A stretch of 64,000 nucleotides of DNA from Deinococcus roseus (GCF_014646895.1 NZ_BMOD01000004.1:259993-323992), one strand, 5' to 3'; numbered from the stretch's first letter, positions 8,475 through 17,762 are shown. A program made the numbers and translations. Notes: generated by a model not told the origin, from the letters alone.

Positions 8475-8863
8475 GATTGGACCTCCAGCATCTGGGCCAG
8501 CCCACAACCAAACGACCAGTCTTCCCGGGTGTTGATCTGCACAATCACCATCACGTCTTCAGGACGCACCTGCAGGTCCTGTAAAAGCCTGGAGGCCAGG
8601 GTCTGGTAAAGCAAGGTTTTGGTGGCTGTGCTTCTGGGGCGACCAGCAACAATCTCAATCAGGATCAGGTCATGGCTGCGCTGAATGTCCAGGTAATCCG
8701 GACTGAAGTAAAAGTGACCTTCTGACAGAGTATGAATCACCTGAAAGCGGTCTTTGGTGGGCACTTCAAAGGTGTCCACCAGGGTGTGGTGGATGGTGTC
8801 TGCAAGGGTCTGGAGAAAAGTCGGGGTTTTTCCCTGATGCAGGGAAATGCGAACAAAAGGCAT
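8465..8863 (-). CDS. Tautomerase-family protein (4-oxalocrotonate tautomerase-like)
   Basis: Tautomerase superfamily members use an N-terminal proline exposed by Met removal as the catalytic base. Here the ATG at 8863, preceded by a strong AGGAGGTG, gives MPFVRISLHQG, so Pro2 would become Pro1. Starting further upstream (the frame is open to 8971) would bury the proline. The 132-residue protein is about twice the 4-OT subunit and fits the fused two-repeat subgroup, with EIVAGRPRSTATKTLLYQ resembling the second beta-alpha unit. First gene of a two-gene leftward unit with DUF4865, divergent from a LysR regulator. Confidence 0.82.
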   Translation of the reverse strand: MPFVRISLHQGKTPTFLQTLADTIHHTLVDTFEVPTKDRFQVIHTLSEGHFYFSPDYLDIQRSHDLILIEIVAGRPRSTATKTLLYQTLASRLLQDLQVRPEDVMVIVQINTREDWSFGCGLAQMLEVQSWV

Positions 8864-8964
8864 GCTTTTCACCTCCTGGGTCAGCAAGCTGATTGCAGTG
8901 TAGGTCCCGGGCATTCTTCTGTCCATCAGAACTTTTTGCACAAACCCTTTGATAAAATCGAAGC

Positions 8965-9849
8965 ATGCCACGCAAACACGTTCACCTGGAACTTGATGTC
9001 CTGCGCACCTTTGTCACCGGGGTGGATCTGGGAAACTTTGGGCGTGCAGCAGAGCGCCTTTCCCGTTCTCCATCGGCCATCAGCAGCCAGTTGAAGAAAC
9101 TGGAACAGCAGGCGGGCACCCCCATTTTTCAGAAATCAGGACGGGGCCTCGCCCTCACCGAAGCAGGAGAGGTGCTGCTGGGACAGGCCCGCAAACTGCT
9201 GGACCTCAACGATGAAACCGTAAATCGCCTGAGGGGAATGGAGCTGCAGGGAGAGGTGCGTCTGGGCATCCAGGAAGATTTTGCCGAGGGCATCCTCTCG
9301 GATGTGCTGGCCCGTTTTGCCCGCAGCCATCCCCGCATTCACATGCAAGCAAAAGTGGCCCGCAACAGGGACCTCAAAACCGCTGTGGAAACAGATGACC
9401 TGGACCTCGCCCTGCTGTGGGACGATGGCACAGCTCCCCTCCACATGCAAAGGCTGTTAGAGGTGCCGATGGTCTGGATTGGTCCAGCTGCACCCAGAAC
9501 CCTGATCTGGTCTACGGAAGATCCACTGCCTCTGGCGGCTTTCGAGGCCCCCTGTCTGTTCCGGTCAGAAGGGACAGCCCATCTGGATGCTGCAGATCAA
9601 CCATGGAGAATGACCTTCACCAGCCCCAGCCTTGCAGGTCTGTGGGCCGCAGTTTCTGCAGGTCTTGGCGTGACCATCCGCACCCCACTGGGACTGCCAG
9701 ACAGCGTTCAGGTGATCCGGGATGGGTCTTTGCCAGAGTTGCCCCGAATTCCACTCGCCCTTTACCGTGTGAATCCTGCACCTGATGCCAGTGTCTTGCG
9801 TTTGCAGGAGATCCTGCAGGAGGTTTTACAGGACATTCTGCAGCCCTGA
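8965..9849 (+). CDS. LysR-family transcriptional regulator divergent from tautomerase
   Basis: A 294-residue LTTR with an N-terminal HTH (LGNFGRAAERLSRSPSAI, residues 22-39) and an effector-binding domain from about residue 95. A TAAAAT box ends 6 bp before the ATG, suggesting a leaderless transcript. The divergent gap to the tautomerase is about 100 bp, the usual arrangement for a regulator that controls its neighbour. The C-terminal half is rather short and is followed after 1 bp by the convergent PPOX gene, leaving no room for a terminator. The effector is unknown; by context it may sense the tautomerase substrate. Confidence 0.9.
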   Translation: MPRKHVHLELDVLRTFVTGVDLGNFGRAAERLSRSPSAISSQLKKLEQQAGTPIFQKSGRGLALTEAGEVLLGQARKLLDLNDETVNRLRGMELQGEVRLGIQEDFAEGILSDVLARFARSHPRIHMQAKVARNRDLKTAVETDDLDLALLWDDGTAPLHMQRLLEVPMVWIGPAAPRTLIWSTEDPLPLAAFEAPCLFRSEGTAHLDAADQPWRMTFTSPSLAGLWAAVSAGLGVTIRTPLGLPDSVQVIRDGSLPELPRIPLALYRVNPAPDASVLRLQEILQEVLQDILQP

Positions 9850-9850
9850 A

Positions 9851-10489
9851 TCAGTACATGCGTTCCCGGTAGCTTTCTTCAAGCCCTTGCTGAACGCTTT
9901 CACGGGTGGCTCCACTGTTGCGGGCATGAGCAGCAATCATGGCCGGGATGTCCACCTCTGGAGCGGTGTCTTCCCGGTCTCCCCAGAGTTTGGAGCGCAG
10001 CACGGCCTTGCCGCAATGGGCAAAGCACTCCTCCACCGTCACGGCCAGGGCAAGTTTAGGCACCTTGCCCTGCACCTGCATGGTTTCCAGATGCTCAGGA
10101 TCGGTGATGATTCTGGCGCTGCCATTGACCCGGAAGGTCTCGCTTTTGCCAGGGATGAAGAAAATCAGGCCCACATGGGGATTGGACAGCACATTGCGGT
10201 AACCATCCGCCAGACGGTTGCCCGGACGCTCAGGAATCAAGAGGGTGTGGTCGTCCAGCACCTGCACAAAACCCGGTGCATCCCCTTTGGGTGAGGCGTC
10301 GCACAGGCCGTCCTGATCAGAGGTGCTGAGCACCAGAAAAGGTGAGTGGGCAATGAAGTTTCTGGCGTGTTCGTCCAGGGCCGTGCGCTTCTTGTTTTTC
10401 ACCAGTGGGCTGGGCTCTCCGCCCAGCAATACGGTCAATTCCGCTTCGGTGGTCAGCACCTGTTTAAAGTCAGGTTTAAAGTCGGGCAT
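9851..10489 (-). CDS. Pyridoxamine 5'-phosphate oxidase-like FMN protein (MSMEG_1061-like)
   Basis: A 212-residue split-barrel flavin-binding protein. Seen: FLVLSTSDQDGLCDASPKGD near residue 52, DHTLLIPERPGNRLADGYRNVL, GLIFFIPG and ETFRVNGSARI, which together make the PPOX-type FMN-binding barrel; the C-terminal KLWGDRED resembles the MSMEG_1061 branch. Members of this family reduce or oxidise small substrates with FMN or F420; the substrate here is unknown. Start ATG at 10489. Convergent with the LysR gene with a 1-bp gap. Confidence 0.85.
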   Translation of the reverse strand: MPDFKPDFKQVLTTEAELTVLLGGEPSPLVKNKKRTALDEHARNFIAHSPFLVLSTSDQDGLCDASPKGDAPGFVQVLDDHTLLIPERPGNRLADGYRNVLSNPHVGLIFFIPGKSETFRVNGSARIITDPEHLETMQVQGKVPKLALAVTVEECFAHCGKAVLRSKLWGDREDTAPEVDIPAMIAAHARNSGATRESVQQGLEESYRERMY

Positions 10490-10542
10490 GCTTCCAGTAT
10501 GGAGGACACACCCGACCCCTAAACCATCTGGCTTATTTCTGT

Positions 10543-10791
10543 TTACTCCTGTGGGACTTCCCCACGGTATTCCAGCAAACCTGCATTGCTCAGGTAAACC
10601 GGGCCTTTTTGCAACATGGTGGTGATGGCAATGAATTCCAGCGGATCATTGACGGTCAAGAGTTGCCACGACCCATCATCAAGCTGCACGCTGATCTGGT
10701 GGGTATTGGTGGGGTAATGCCATTGCAGGGTGTAGGACTTGATGGCTCTGGAGGACACTTCCACATCGTTCAAATTCAGTTCATCTGCCAT
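10543..10791 (-). CDS. Small protein of unknown function
   Basis: An 82-residue soluble protein of unrecognised family. The start at 10791 is chosen from an AGGAG 6 bases upstream; the frame is open to 10830. The sequence is acidic at the N terminus (MADELNLNDVEV) and then beta-rich (YTLQWHYPTNTHQISVQL, WQLLTVNDPLEFIAITTML), suggesting a small beta sandwich. No membrane segment or signal peptide. Located between PPOX and GNAT genes with no evident operon. Confidence 0.6.
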   Translation of the reverse strand: MADELNLNDVEVSSRAIKSYTLQWHYPTNTHQISVQLDDGSWQLLTVNDPLEFIAITTMLQKGPVYLSNAGLLEYRGEVPQE

Positions 10792-10937
10792 GGGCTCTCC
10801 TGAGGGCAACACAATTTTGGGTGTCCTCATCGTACTGCAAGAGCATCGGGTCAGGTGTGAGGCCAGGTGAGCTGGTCGGATTGCTGGTCAGCTCAAAAGG
10901 CTGAAAGCAGACACCCATCTGCTATACACTACACAGC

Positions 10938-11366
10938 ATGCACCTGCAGAAAGCCCTTCCCGATGACGCTTCAGAACTGGCGAAGTACAACCGGGATTTG
11001 ATCCAGGACGAAGGACACCGCAACCCCATGAGCCTGCGCGAGCTCACCGAGCGCATGCAGAGCTTTTTTCTGGATGAATGGGAAGCGGTCTTTTTGGTGA
11101 ACGAAGACCAGAAGGTGGGCTATGCCCTGTATAAATTTGGCACCGACGCTTTCGATGCCCGCATTCAAACGGTTTACCTGAGGCAATTTTTCATCGCCCA
11201 CCCTTTTCGCAGACAGGGTCTGGGCAGACAGGCCTTTGAAACCCTCAAAAAAGCAGTGTTTCAGGACGCCCGCATCCACGTGGAGGTCCTGACCAGCAAC
11301 GAACGGGGTGTGGCCTTCTGGAAAGCGGTGGGGTTCAAGCCTTACAGCCTGCATTTGCACACTTAA
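10938..11366 (+). CDS. GNAT-family N-acetyltransferase
   Basis: A 142-residue acetyltransferase. The hallmark is FIAHPFRRQGLGRQAFETL (acetyl-CoA-binding loop, near residue 85), followed by VEVLTSNERGVAFWKAVGFKP, the typical C-terminal strand-helix. A TACACT box lies 7 bases before the ATG and there is no Shine-Dalgarno, so the mRNA is probably leaderless. Stand-alone gene: divergent from the small protein at 10791 and followed by a repeat-rich gap. The substrate is not predictable. Confidence 0.85.
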   Translation: MHLQKALPDDASELAKYNRDLIQDEGHRNPMSLRELTERMQSFFLDEWEAVFLVNEDQKVGYALYKFGTDAFDARIQTVYLRQFFIAHPFRRQGLGRQAFETLKKAVFQDARIHVEVLTSNERGVAFWKAVGFKPYSLHLHT

Positions 11367-11401
11367 AGCTCATATACATCTTGTTTCATATTGCTGCCAA
11401 T

Positions 11402-11427
11402 AGGGCGCAGCACGCTGCGCCCCTACA
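11402..11427. repeat. Dispersed palindromic element (GGGCGCAGC hairpin), copy 1
   Basis: A perfect 9-bp inverted repeat, GGGCGCAGC-AC-GCTGCGCCC, followed by CCTACA. The same sequence occurs at 42403 and 44149, and a degraded copy at 32781. Confidence 0.7.
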
Positions 11428-11452
11428 GGTCTCGTTTGAGATTTCTTCCATT

Positions 11453-11518
11453 GGGCGAGGCACGCCGTCTTGTGCAGAACGAGGGACCGCGAGATGGTCC
11501 CTCTGCACGCTCGCCCCT
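11453..11518. repeat. Compound nested hairpin element
   Basis: An outer arm pair GGGCGAG/CTCGCCC encloses GTGCA/TGCAC and an inner perfect GAGGGACC/GGTCCCTC stem. It ends in CCCTACAG like the palindromic elements and sits 26 bp after copy 1, so it is probably a longer relative. Confidence 0.6.
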
Positions 11519-11547
11519 ACAGACCCATTGAAGGTGTTGACCTTTGA

Positions 11548-11599
11548 TTTTTTGCCCTCGGCTCTCGGCCCCTGGCTTTCTGTCTTCTGCTTTTTCGCA
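11548..11599 (-). repeat. Heptamer array, GCCGAGR type, reverse orientation
   Basis: CTCGGCT-CTCGGCC units flanked by poly-T, ending a few bases before the deoxynucleoside kinase start; the flanking TTCTGCTTTTTCGC also occurs near the array at 37551. Confidence 0.6.
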
Positions 11600-11604
11600 G
11601 TAAG

Positions 11605-12219
11605 ATGTTTGGCGTGTATTTGGTCACTGAAGGTCTCATTGGTGTGGGCAAGACGAGCCTGAGCCGCTTGCTGGCACAGAAGTATCAGGCGTCCCTGACG
11701 CTGGAAGTCGTGGAAGACAACCCCTTTCTGGGTGGATTTTATGCAGACATGGAGCGTTATGCGTTTCAGGTGCAGGTGTTTTTTCTGCTGTCCCGCTTCA
11801 AGCAGTTGCAGCATGTCACCCAGGGGGATCTGTTTCACCTCAACCACGTGTCGGATTACATGTTCGACAAGGATTTCGTGTTTGCCAGCATGAACCTCAA
11901 AGACCATGAGTTCGATCTGTACCAGGAGCTGTATTCGCAGCTGAAACCCAAACTGGCCCATCCGGATCTGGTGGTGTACCTGCGGGCTGATCCGGAGTTT
12001 GTGAAAGAGCGCATTTTAAAGCGGGGCCGGGAATTCGAGCTGGACATGCCACTGGATTACCTGCAGAACCTCTCTGAGCACTACGACCGCTATTTTGAGA
12101 CCTACCCGGGTCGGGTGCTGTGCATCAATGCTGCCGATTACGATTTTGTGGGCAAACCCGAAGATGCCCTGAAAATCCTCTCGGAAATTGAGGAGGCCCT
12201 GCAATGTACCTTGCCGTGA
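11605..12219 (+). CDS. Deoxynucleoside kinase (dGK/dAK-type subunit)
   Basis: Phosphorylates deoxynucleosides for salvage. The 204-residue protein has a P-loop TEGLIGVGKTSL (residues 8-19), a VVEDNPFLGGFY lid-like segment, and RILKRGREFELDMPLDYLQNL near 140. Where the typical DRS motif is expected it has SDYMFDKDFVF. The start is the ATG at 11605, directly after a heptamer array. It overlaps the next kinase by 16 bp. Such tandem pairs can form heterodimers with different base preference, as known for lactobacilli; that is inference here. Confidence 0.88.
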   Translation: MFGVYLVTEGLIGVGKTSLSRLLAQKYQASLTLEVVEDNPFLGGFYADMERYAFQVQVFFLLSRFKQLQHVTQGDLFHLNHVSDYMFDKDFVFASMNLKDHEFDLYQELYSQLKPKLAHPDLVVYLRADPEFVKERILKRGREFELDMPLDYLQNLSEHYDRYFETYPGRVLCINAADYDFVGKPEDALKILSEIEEALQCTLP

Positions 12220-12821
12220 GTGGCAACATCGGGAGCGGCAAGAGCACCCTCACCCGACTGCTGTCCGAACGGCTGAAACTCACCCCGGTGTTTGAAACCG
12301 TGGATGAGAACCCGTACCTGGCGGATTTTTACCAGGACATGGCCCGTTATGCTTTTCACTCGCAGGTGTTTTTTCTGTCCCGGCGTCTGGAGCAACACCT
12401 GAAGGTGGTGAATGCCACACTGGATGTGGTGCAGGACCGCACCATCTTTGAAGATGCCTGGGTGTTTGCCAGAAACCTGTACCAGCAGGGCCACATGAGC
12501 AGGCGTGACTGGGAAACCTACCAGAGCCTGTTGCAAGGCATCCTGCCAGCACTCCGCATGCCAGATGTGTTGATCCACATTGAGGCCAGCCTGCCCACCC
12601 TGAAAAAACGCATTGCGTTGCGGGGCCGGGATTACGAGAAAGCCCTGCCTGACCAGTACCTGCAAAACCTCTCAGACCTGTACCAGTCTTTCATCGGGGA
12701 GTACACGGCTTCCAAGATCTACCTGCTGAATGGGGACGCCCTGGATTTTGTGGAAAACCCCGGCATCATCGAGAAGCTCTGTGAGGACATCGATGATGTG
12801 GTGGTGGGAGGGCTGTTTTGA
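12204..12821 (+). CDS. Deoxynucleoside kinase (dCK/dAK-type)
   Basis: Second salvage kinase, 205 residues. P-loop SGNIGSGKSTL near residues 6-16; the DRTIFEDAWVFA motif (residues 73-84) is the classic DRS-type site that helps position the substrate; KRIALRGRDYEKALPDQYLQNL forms the lid. It starts inside the end of the first kinase gene and its stop overlaps the murE start, so the three genes are tightly coupled. The paralogues share the layout VDENPYLADFY/VEDNPFLGGFY and YLQNLS, showing a tandem duplication with divergence. Confidence 0.9.
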   Translation: MYLAVSGNIGSGKSTLTRLLSERLKLTPVFETVDENPYLADFYQDMARYAFHSQVFFLSRRLEQHLKVVNATLDVVQDRTIFEDAWVFARNLYQQGHMSRRDWETYQSLLQGILPALRMPDVLIHIEASLPTLKKRIALRGRDYEKALPDQYLQNLSDLYQSFIGEYTASKIYLLNGDALDFVENPGIIEKLCEDIDDVVVGGLF

Positions 12822-14269
12822 AGCTCAGCCTGCTGCTTTCCCAGCTGGGTTTGTCTGCACACCCTGAAGCAGACCCTGAGGTTTCTGCGGTCACCCACAA
12901 CAGTTCCTGGGTGAAGCCCGGTGCGGTGTTCGTGGCGGTGCGTGGCCTCAAGACCGATGGGCACAAATTCATTCCGCAAGCCCTGGAAAAAGGTGCTGTG
13001 GCGATTGTGGGCGAGGGCTTTGAGGGTGACTTGCCTGTTCCCTACATCAAAGTTGAACATGCCCGTCATGCTCTGGCAGATTTTGCCTGTGTGCTGCAGG
13101 GCCATCCCAGCAGGGCGTTGACCGTGGTGGGCATCACGGGAACGGATGGCAAGAGCACCACCAGCTGGATCACCTACCATTTGCTGCAATCTGCCGGAAA
13201 ACCTTCGGGCTTGCTGTCCACAGTGGGATACCGGACCCCGGATGGGGTGCTGCACCATTTCCCGCAGCACCTGACCACCCCGGACAGCCCGGAAATCCAG
13301 AGCCTGCTGCGTGAACTGCTGGATGCAGGCGCCACGCACTGCGTGCTGGAAACCAGTTCCCATGCGCTGGAACTGGACCGGGTGCGTGGGGTGGAGTATG
13401 GGGTGGGCATCTTCACCAACCTGACCCCGGAGCATCTGGATTTCCATGGGGACATGGAAGGATACTTTCAGGCCAAGCGCAAGCTGATTGACCGCAGCCG
13501 TTTTGCCGTGCTGAATCAGGATGATCCCTATGCCAGACGCCTGACCGACCACCCCAGCCACACCACTTTTGGGTTCTCGGCAGAGGCGCAGTGGCGGGCC
13601 ACCAACCTTCAAGAGGAGGCCTCTGGTCTGAATTTCACGGTGGTCTCCCCTGCTGGCACCTTTGATGTGGTGCTTCCCATGATTGGGCAGTTCAATGTGC
13701 TGAACGCCCTGGCGGCCATGGCGACCGCCCATCATCTGGGCCTGTCCATCCCTGAACTGCAAAAAGGACTGGCTTCTTTTCAGGGGATCCCTGGACGGAT
13801 GCAACTCCTGAGCAGCCACCCACGGGTGATGGTGGATTTTGCCCACACCCCGCCCAGCCTGGAAAAAGCCCTGGAAGTGCTGCGTCCCAGCACCACCGGA
13901 AAACTCTGGGTGGTGGTGGGTTCCGCCGGAGGCAACCGGGATCCTTTGAAACGTGCCCCTCTGGGTGAGGTCGCATCCCGGCTCTCCGATCAGGCGATCT
14001 TCACAGAGGAGGACTGCCGGGACACCCCCATCCAGGAGATCTTGCAGGAAATGGAACGGGGGGCCAGCAGCACTGGAAACCAGAATTACCGTTCCATTGC
14101 AGACCGCAGGACAGCCATTCAGGAAGCCATCCATCAGGCTGGTCCTGAAGACACCGTGCTTCTGGCAGGCAAAGGTCCAGAAGACACCCTGGAACGCGCC
14201 AGTGAAACCCTCCCCTGGGATGAGGTGGCAGAGGCACTGCAAGCTCTGGGCACCAGAAAGCCCTCCTGA
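12818..14269 (+). CDS. murE: UDP-N-acetylmuramyl-tripeptide synthetase
   Basis: Adds the third residue to UDP-MurNAc-L-Ala-D-Glu in peptidoglycan synthesis. The 483-residue Mur ligase has an N-terminal UDP-binding domain, the ATP loop VVGITGTDGKSTTS (about 105-118), ETSSHALELDR and the TNLTPEHLDFHGDMEGYFQAK signature. The diamino-acid recognition region reads EEDCRDTPI rather than DNPRxEDP, and the C-terminal motif is GKGPEDTLE rather than GKGHEDYQ, so this is not a meso-diaminopimelate enzyme. Deinococcus peptidoglycan carries L-ornithine, the likely substrate. Start is a TTG overlapping the kinase stop, so translation is coupled. Confidence 0.92.
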   Translation: MKLSLLLSQLGLSAHPEADPEVSAVTHNSSWVKPGAVFVAVRGLKTDGHKFIPQALEKGAVAIVGEGFEGDLPVPYIKVEHARHALADFACVLQGHPSRALTVVGITGTDGKSTTSWITYHLLQSAGKPSGLLSTVGYRTPDGVLHHFPQHLTTPDSPEIQSLLRELLDAGATHCVLETSSHALELDRVRGVEYGVGIFTNLTPEHLDFHGDMEGYFQAKRKLIDRSRFAVLNQDDPYARRLTDHPSHTTFGFSAEAQWRATNLQEEASGLNFTVVSPAGTFDVVLPMIGQFNVLNALAAMATAHHLGLSIPELQKGLASFQGIPGRMQLLSSHPRVMVDFAHTPPSLEKALEVLRPSTTGKLWVVVGSAGGNRDPLKRAPLGEVASRLSDQAIFTEEDCRDTPIQEILQEMERGASSTGNQNYRSIADRRTAIQEAIHQAGPEDTVLLAGKGPEDTLERASETLPWDEVAEALQALGTRKPS

Positions 14270-14448
14270 GTTTGTGCACAGAACAGGCCTTCAGCACACC
14301 CTGGAAGCCCGTTTTTTGCCTGAGGATGGACCAGAAAGTTCTTGTTGATACAGTTTAACCTTGAACTGTAACATTTGTCTGATTTTTTCTGTGGTTTCTC
14401 GGAAAAACTGAGGGCGACCATCCGGTCAAATTCAGGAGGTGTTTACAG

Positions 14449-15384
14449 GTGACGAAGGGACTCACTCGCCGCAACACACTTAAAATTCTGGGAGGAACAT
14501 CCATGCTGCTCGCCGCAGGGATGCACTCAGGGGCCAGAGCACAGGAGAACCGTGTGACCTTACCAAACGGTGCTGGTTTCTACCGTTTCAAACTCGGAGA
14601 TTTCACTTTCGTGGTGGTCAGCGATGGACAGGCCACCGGAGGAAACGCCCTTCCCAACTGGGGGGCCAATCCAGGCAGGCAGGAAGAATTCGCCGCTGTC
14701 CTGAAGGCCAACTTTGCCCCCGTTGAGCCTTTCACCAACAACTTCAACCCCATGCTCATTGACACCGGGAAAAACAAGGTCCTGATTGATACAGGTCGTG
14801 GAGGTGCAGCAGGGCAGCTTGTGCAGAACCTCAAGAATGCCGGGTATTCCCCGGACGACATCGACACCGTGTTCATCACCCACGGACACGGCGATCACAT
14901 CGGAGGCATGTCAGACGCCGAAGGCAAATCGGTGTTCAAGAATGCAAAATTCGTGATGGGCCAGAGCGAGTTTGACTTCTGGGCCAGCCAGAACAATGCA
15001 GGCTTCAACAAGAACATCGTGGCCTTCAAAGACCGCTTCACTTTCATTCAGGATGGCGGGGAGATCGTTCCCGGTCTGTTGGGGGTGCTGACCCCCGGTC
15101 ACACCGTGGGGCACATGTCGGTGCTGGCCACCTCTGGCACCGAAAAACTCATGCACTTTGCAGATGCCGGAGGACACTACATCCTGTCTCTGATGTTCCC
15201 CGAGCACTATCTGGGTTTTGACTCCAACCCGGAAAATGCCACTGCCACCCGCAAGAAAATCTTTGCGCAGGCCGCCAGTGAAAACCTGACCGTGGTGGGC
15301 TACCACTACGCCTGGCCTGGTGTGGGGCACATCCGAACCAAAGACGCCGCCTACGAGTTCGTGCCCATCTTCTTCAAATTCTGA
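14449..15384 (+). CDS. Tat-exported MBL-fold metallo-hydrolase
   Basis: A 311-residue zinc hydrolase of the metallo-beta-lactamase superfamily. The N terminus has a twin-arginine motif (TRRNTLKILGG), a hydrophobic stretch and an ARAQE cleavage region, so it is exported folded. Seen metal ligands: the HGHGDHIGG motif near residue 145, a later GHTVGH and HFADAGGH. Start is the GTG at 14449, with AGGAGG 10 bases upstream. The gene stands alone, with a 179-bp leader gap after murE and a terminator after it. Relatives include quorum-quenching lactonases and glyoxalase-II-like enzymes; the substrate cannot be told. Confidence 0.87.
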   Translation: MTKGLTRRNTLKILGGTSMLLAAGMHSGARAQENRVTLPNGAGFYRFKLGDFTFVVVSDGQATGGNALPNWGANPGRQEEFAAVLKANFAPVEPFTNNFNPMLIDTGKNKVLIDTGRGGAAGQLVQNLKNAGYSPDDIDTVFITHGHGDHIGGMSDAEGKSVFKNAKFVMGQSEFDFWASQNNAGFNKNIVAFKDRFTFIQDGGEIVPGLLGVLTPGHTVGHMSVLATSGTEKLMHFADAGGHYILSLMFPEHYLGFDSNPENATATRKKIFAQAASENLTVVGYHYAWPGVGHIRTKDAAYEFVPIFFKF

Positions 15385-15399
15385 GCATCCCACAAACAG

Positions 15400-15427
15400 A
15401 TCCGGAAGTCCTGCTTCCGGGTCTTCT
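15400..15427 (+). terminator. Terminator of the MBL-hydrolase gene
   Basis: CCGGAAG-TCCTG-CTTCCGG hairpin, 17 bp past the stop codon, followed by a pyrimidine-rich stretch including TCTTTTTCT. Confidence 0.65.
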
Positions 15428-15484
15428 GCTGTCTCTTTTTCTGTCTCTGCTCACACTCCAAATGTTTTTCAGAGGTCTTCTCCC

Positions 15485-15490
15485 TATAAT
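15485..15490 (+). promoter_or_regulatory. -10 box of the lipoprotein gene
   Basis: Consensus TATAAT 21 bp before the start codon, with a GGAGG between. No good -35 is seen at 16-18 bp, so an activator or a weak promoter is possible. Confidence 0.5.
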
Positions 15491-15511
15491 TGCAGTGTTT
15501 GGAGGAAACCC

Positions 15512-16087
15512 ATGTTAAATCGCCTGTGGTTCTTGGGGGTTCTGTTGCTGGGGGCCTGTGCGCCCACCGCCAGTGGCCCCCAGGGGGAAAGCATCCCCCG
15601 CATCAAAAATTATTACCCGTTTGTGGCCGTGCAAGAAGACCAGCAGCGCACTTTCAAAGTGGAAATCTCTGGCAATGAAGCGGCTGTCCTGATGGGCAGA
15701 AACCTGGCCATTGATGGAACAAAACTTTCCAGTCAGCTGTATGCCCTTTACAAGAAGGGCACCTACGCTGTCACAGTGCAGGAGGGGGGCATTGTGTACA
15801 TGCCCATCAGCAAGCTGATCGAGGTCAAGGGGTTTTACCCGGAGGTCAAGGAGCAGTCCACCGAACAGTTCTACAAATTCTGCTTCCTCAAGGAATACGG
15901 TGACAAATGCACCAGCAACATCCTGTCTGGTGGTGTCGCCCTGTACTTCAACCCTCTGGAAGAAACCCCGGTCTTTCAGGTGTATGGAGATGCAGGCATG
16001 CGCAGTTTCAACGAAATTCAAGGCAATGGCTTTCTGGTCACCACCAGCATCAGCAACTTCAAGACCTTTCTGAACCAGTTGCCCTGA
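15512..16087 (+). CDS. Lipoprotein of unknown function
   Basis: A 191-residue exported protein. MLNRLWFLGVLLLGAC is a lipoprotein signal peptide with lipobox LLGAC, so Cys16 is the predicted lipidation site. Start 15512 follows a GGAGG 7 bases upstream; the frame opens earlier but those codons lack a start signal. The mature part is beta-rich, with a cysteine pair in FCFLKEYGDKCTS that could form a disulfide. No family recognised. Followed about 75 bp later by the icd promoter. Confidence 0.75.
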   Translation: MLNRLWFLGVLLLGACAPTASGPQGESIPRIKNYYPFVAVQEDQQRTFKVEISGNEAAVLMGRNLAIDGTKLSSQLYALYKKGTYAVTVQEGGIVYMPISKLIEVKGFYPEVKEQSTEQFYKFCFLKEYGDKCTSNILSGGVALYFNPLEETPVFQVYGDAGMRSFNEIQGNGFLVTTSISNFKTFLNQLP

Positions 16088-16161
16088 GTCTGGTGCAAAG
16101 GTTCTGATGCAAAAAGGGCCGTGTGTCTGTCATGAAGTTACGCTTTTGACGGCAGAAACGG

Positions 16162-16190
16162 TTGATTCGTTCGCACAAGTCATTTAGTGT
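16162..16190 (+). promoter_or_regulatory. Promoter of icd
   Basis: -35 TTGATT (16162-16167), 17-bp spacer, -10 TAGTGT (16185-16190). The leader is about 40 nt and carries a GGAGG. Confidence 0.55.
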
Positions 16191-16235
16191 ACCTGATACA
16201 CAGCACTTAAAGTAAGCCCTACGGAGGTTTCATTC

Positions 16236-17477
<1,242 letters not shown>

Positions 17478-17492
17478 ATCCTGCCCAAAAAT

Positions 17493-17522
17493 CAACCCCG
17501 GATGAATTTCCGGGGTTTTTTC
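17493..17522 (+). terminator. Terminator of icd
   Basis: ACCCCGGA-TGAAT-TTCCGGGGT hairpin followed by seven T, 16 bp after the stop. Confidence 0.9.
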
Positions 17523-17546
17523 TGTTCTGGGGTTGATGTTGCGTGA

Positions 17547-17762
17547 TCACTTCTTCTTGAGCAAATTGACGATCAGGTAGGCAATTCCGCCCACGATGCC
17601 TGCAATGATCAGGAACCGCAGGAGCCCCTTGAGGAGCGCCACCAGTCCGATGAAGATGCCTCCCAGCAGCTGGAACAGAAGGCCCAGCAACCACAAAACG
17701 ATGATCGCAGCAATGACGATCCCGATGATTTTCACGATGTTTTCGGTCAGATTTCCTTGCAT
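17547..17762 (-). CDS. Small membrane protein
   Basis: A 71-residue protein made almost entirely of two hydrophobic helices (about residues 12-35 and 40-63) with a charged NLLKKK end and a short soluble N terminus (MQGNLTEN). A GAGG lies 8 bases before the ATG. It follows guaA on the same strand about 100 bp downstream, separated by long hairpins. No family recognised. Confidence 0.7.
   Translation of the reverse strand: MQGNLTENIVKIIGIVIAAIIVLWLLGLLFQLLGGIFIGLVALLKGLLRFLIIAGIVGGIAYLIVNLLKKK

Noticed and set aside
12719..14242. 507-codon frame opposite murE
   Set aside because: Antisense shadow; murE motifs are on the + strand.
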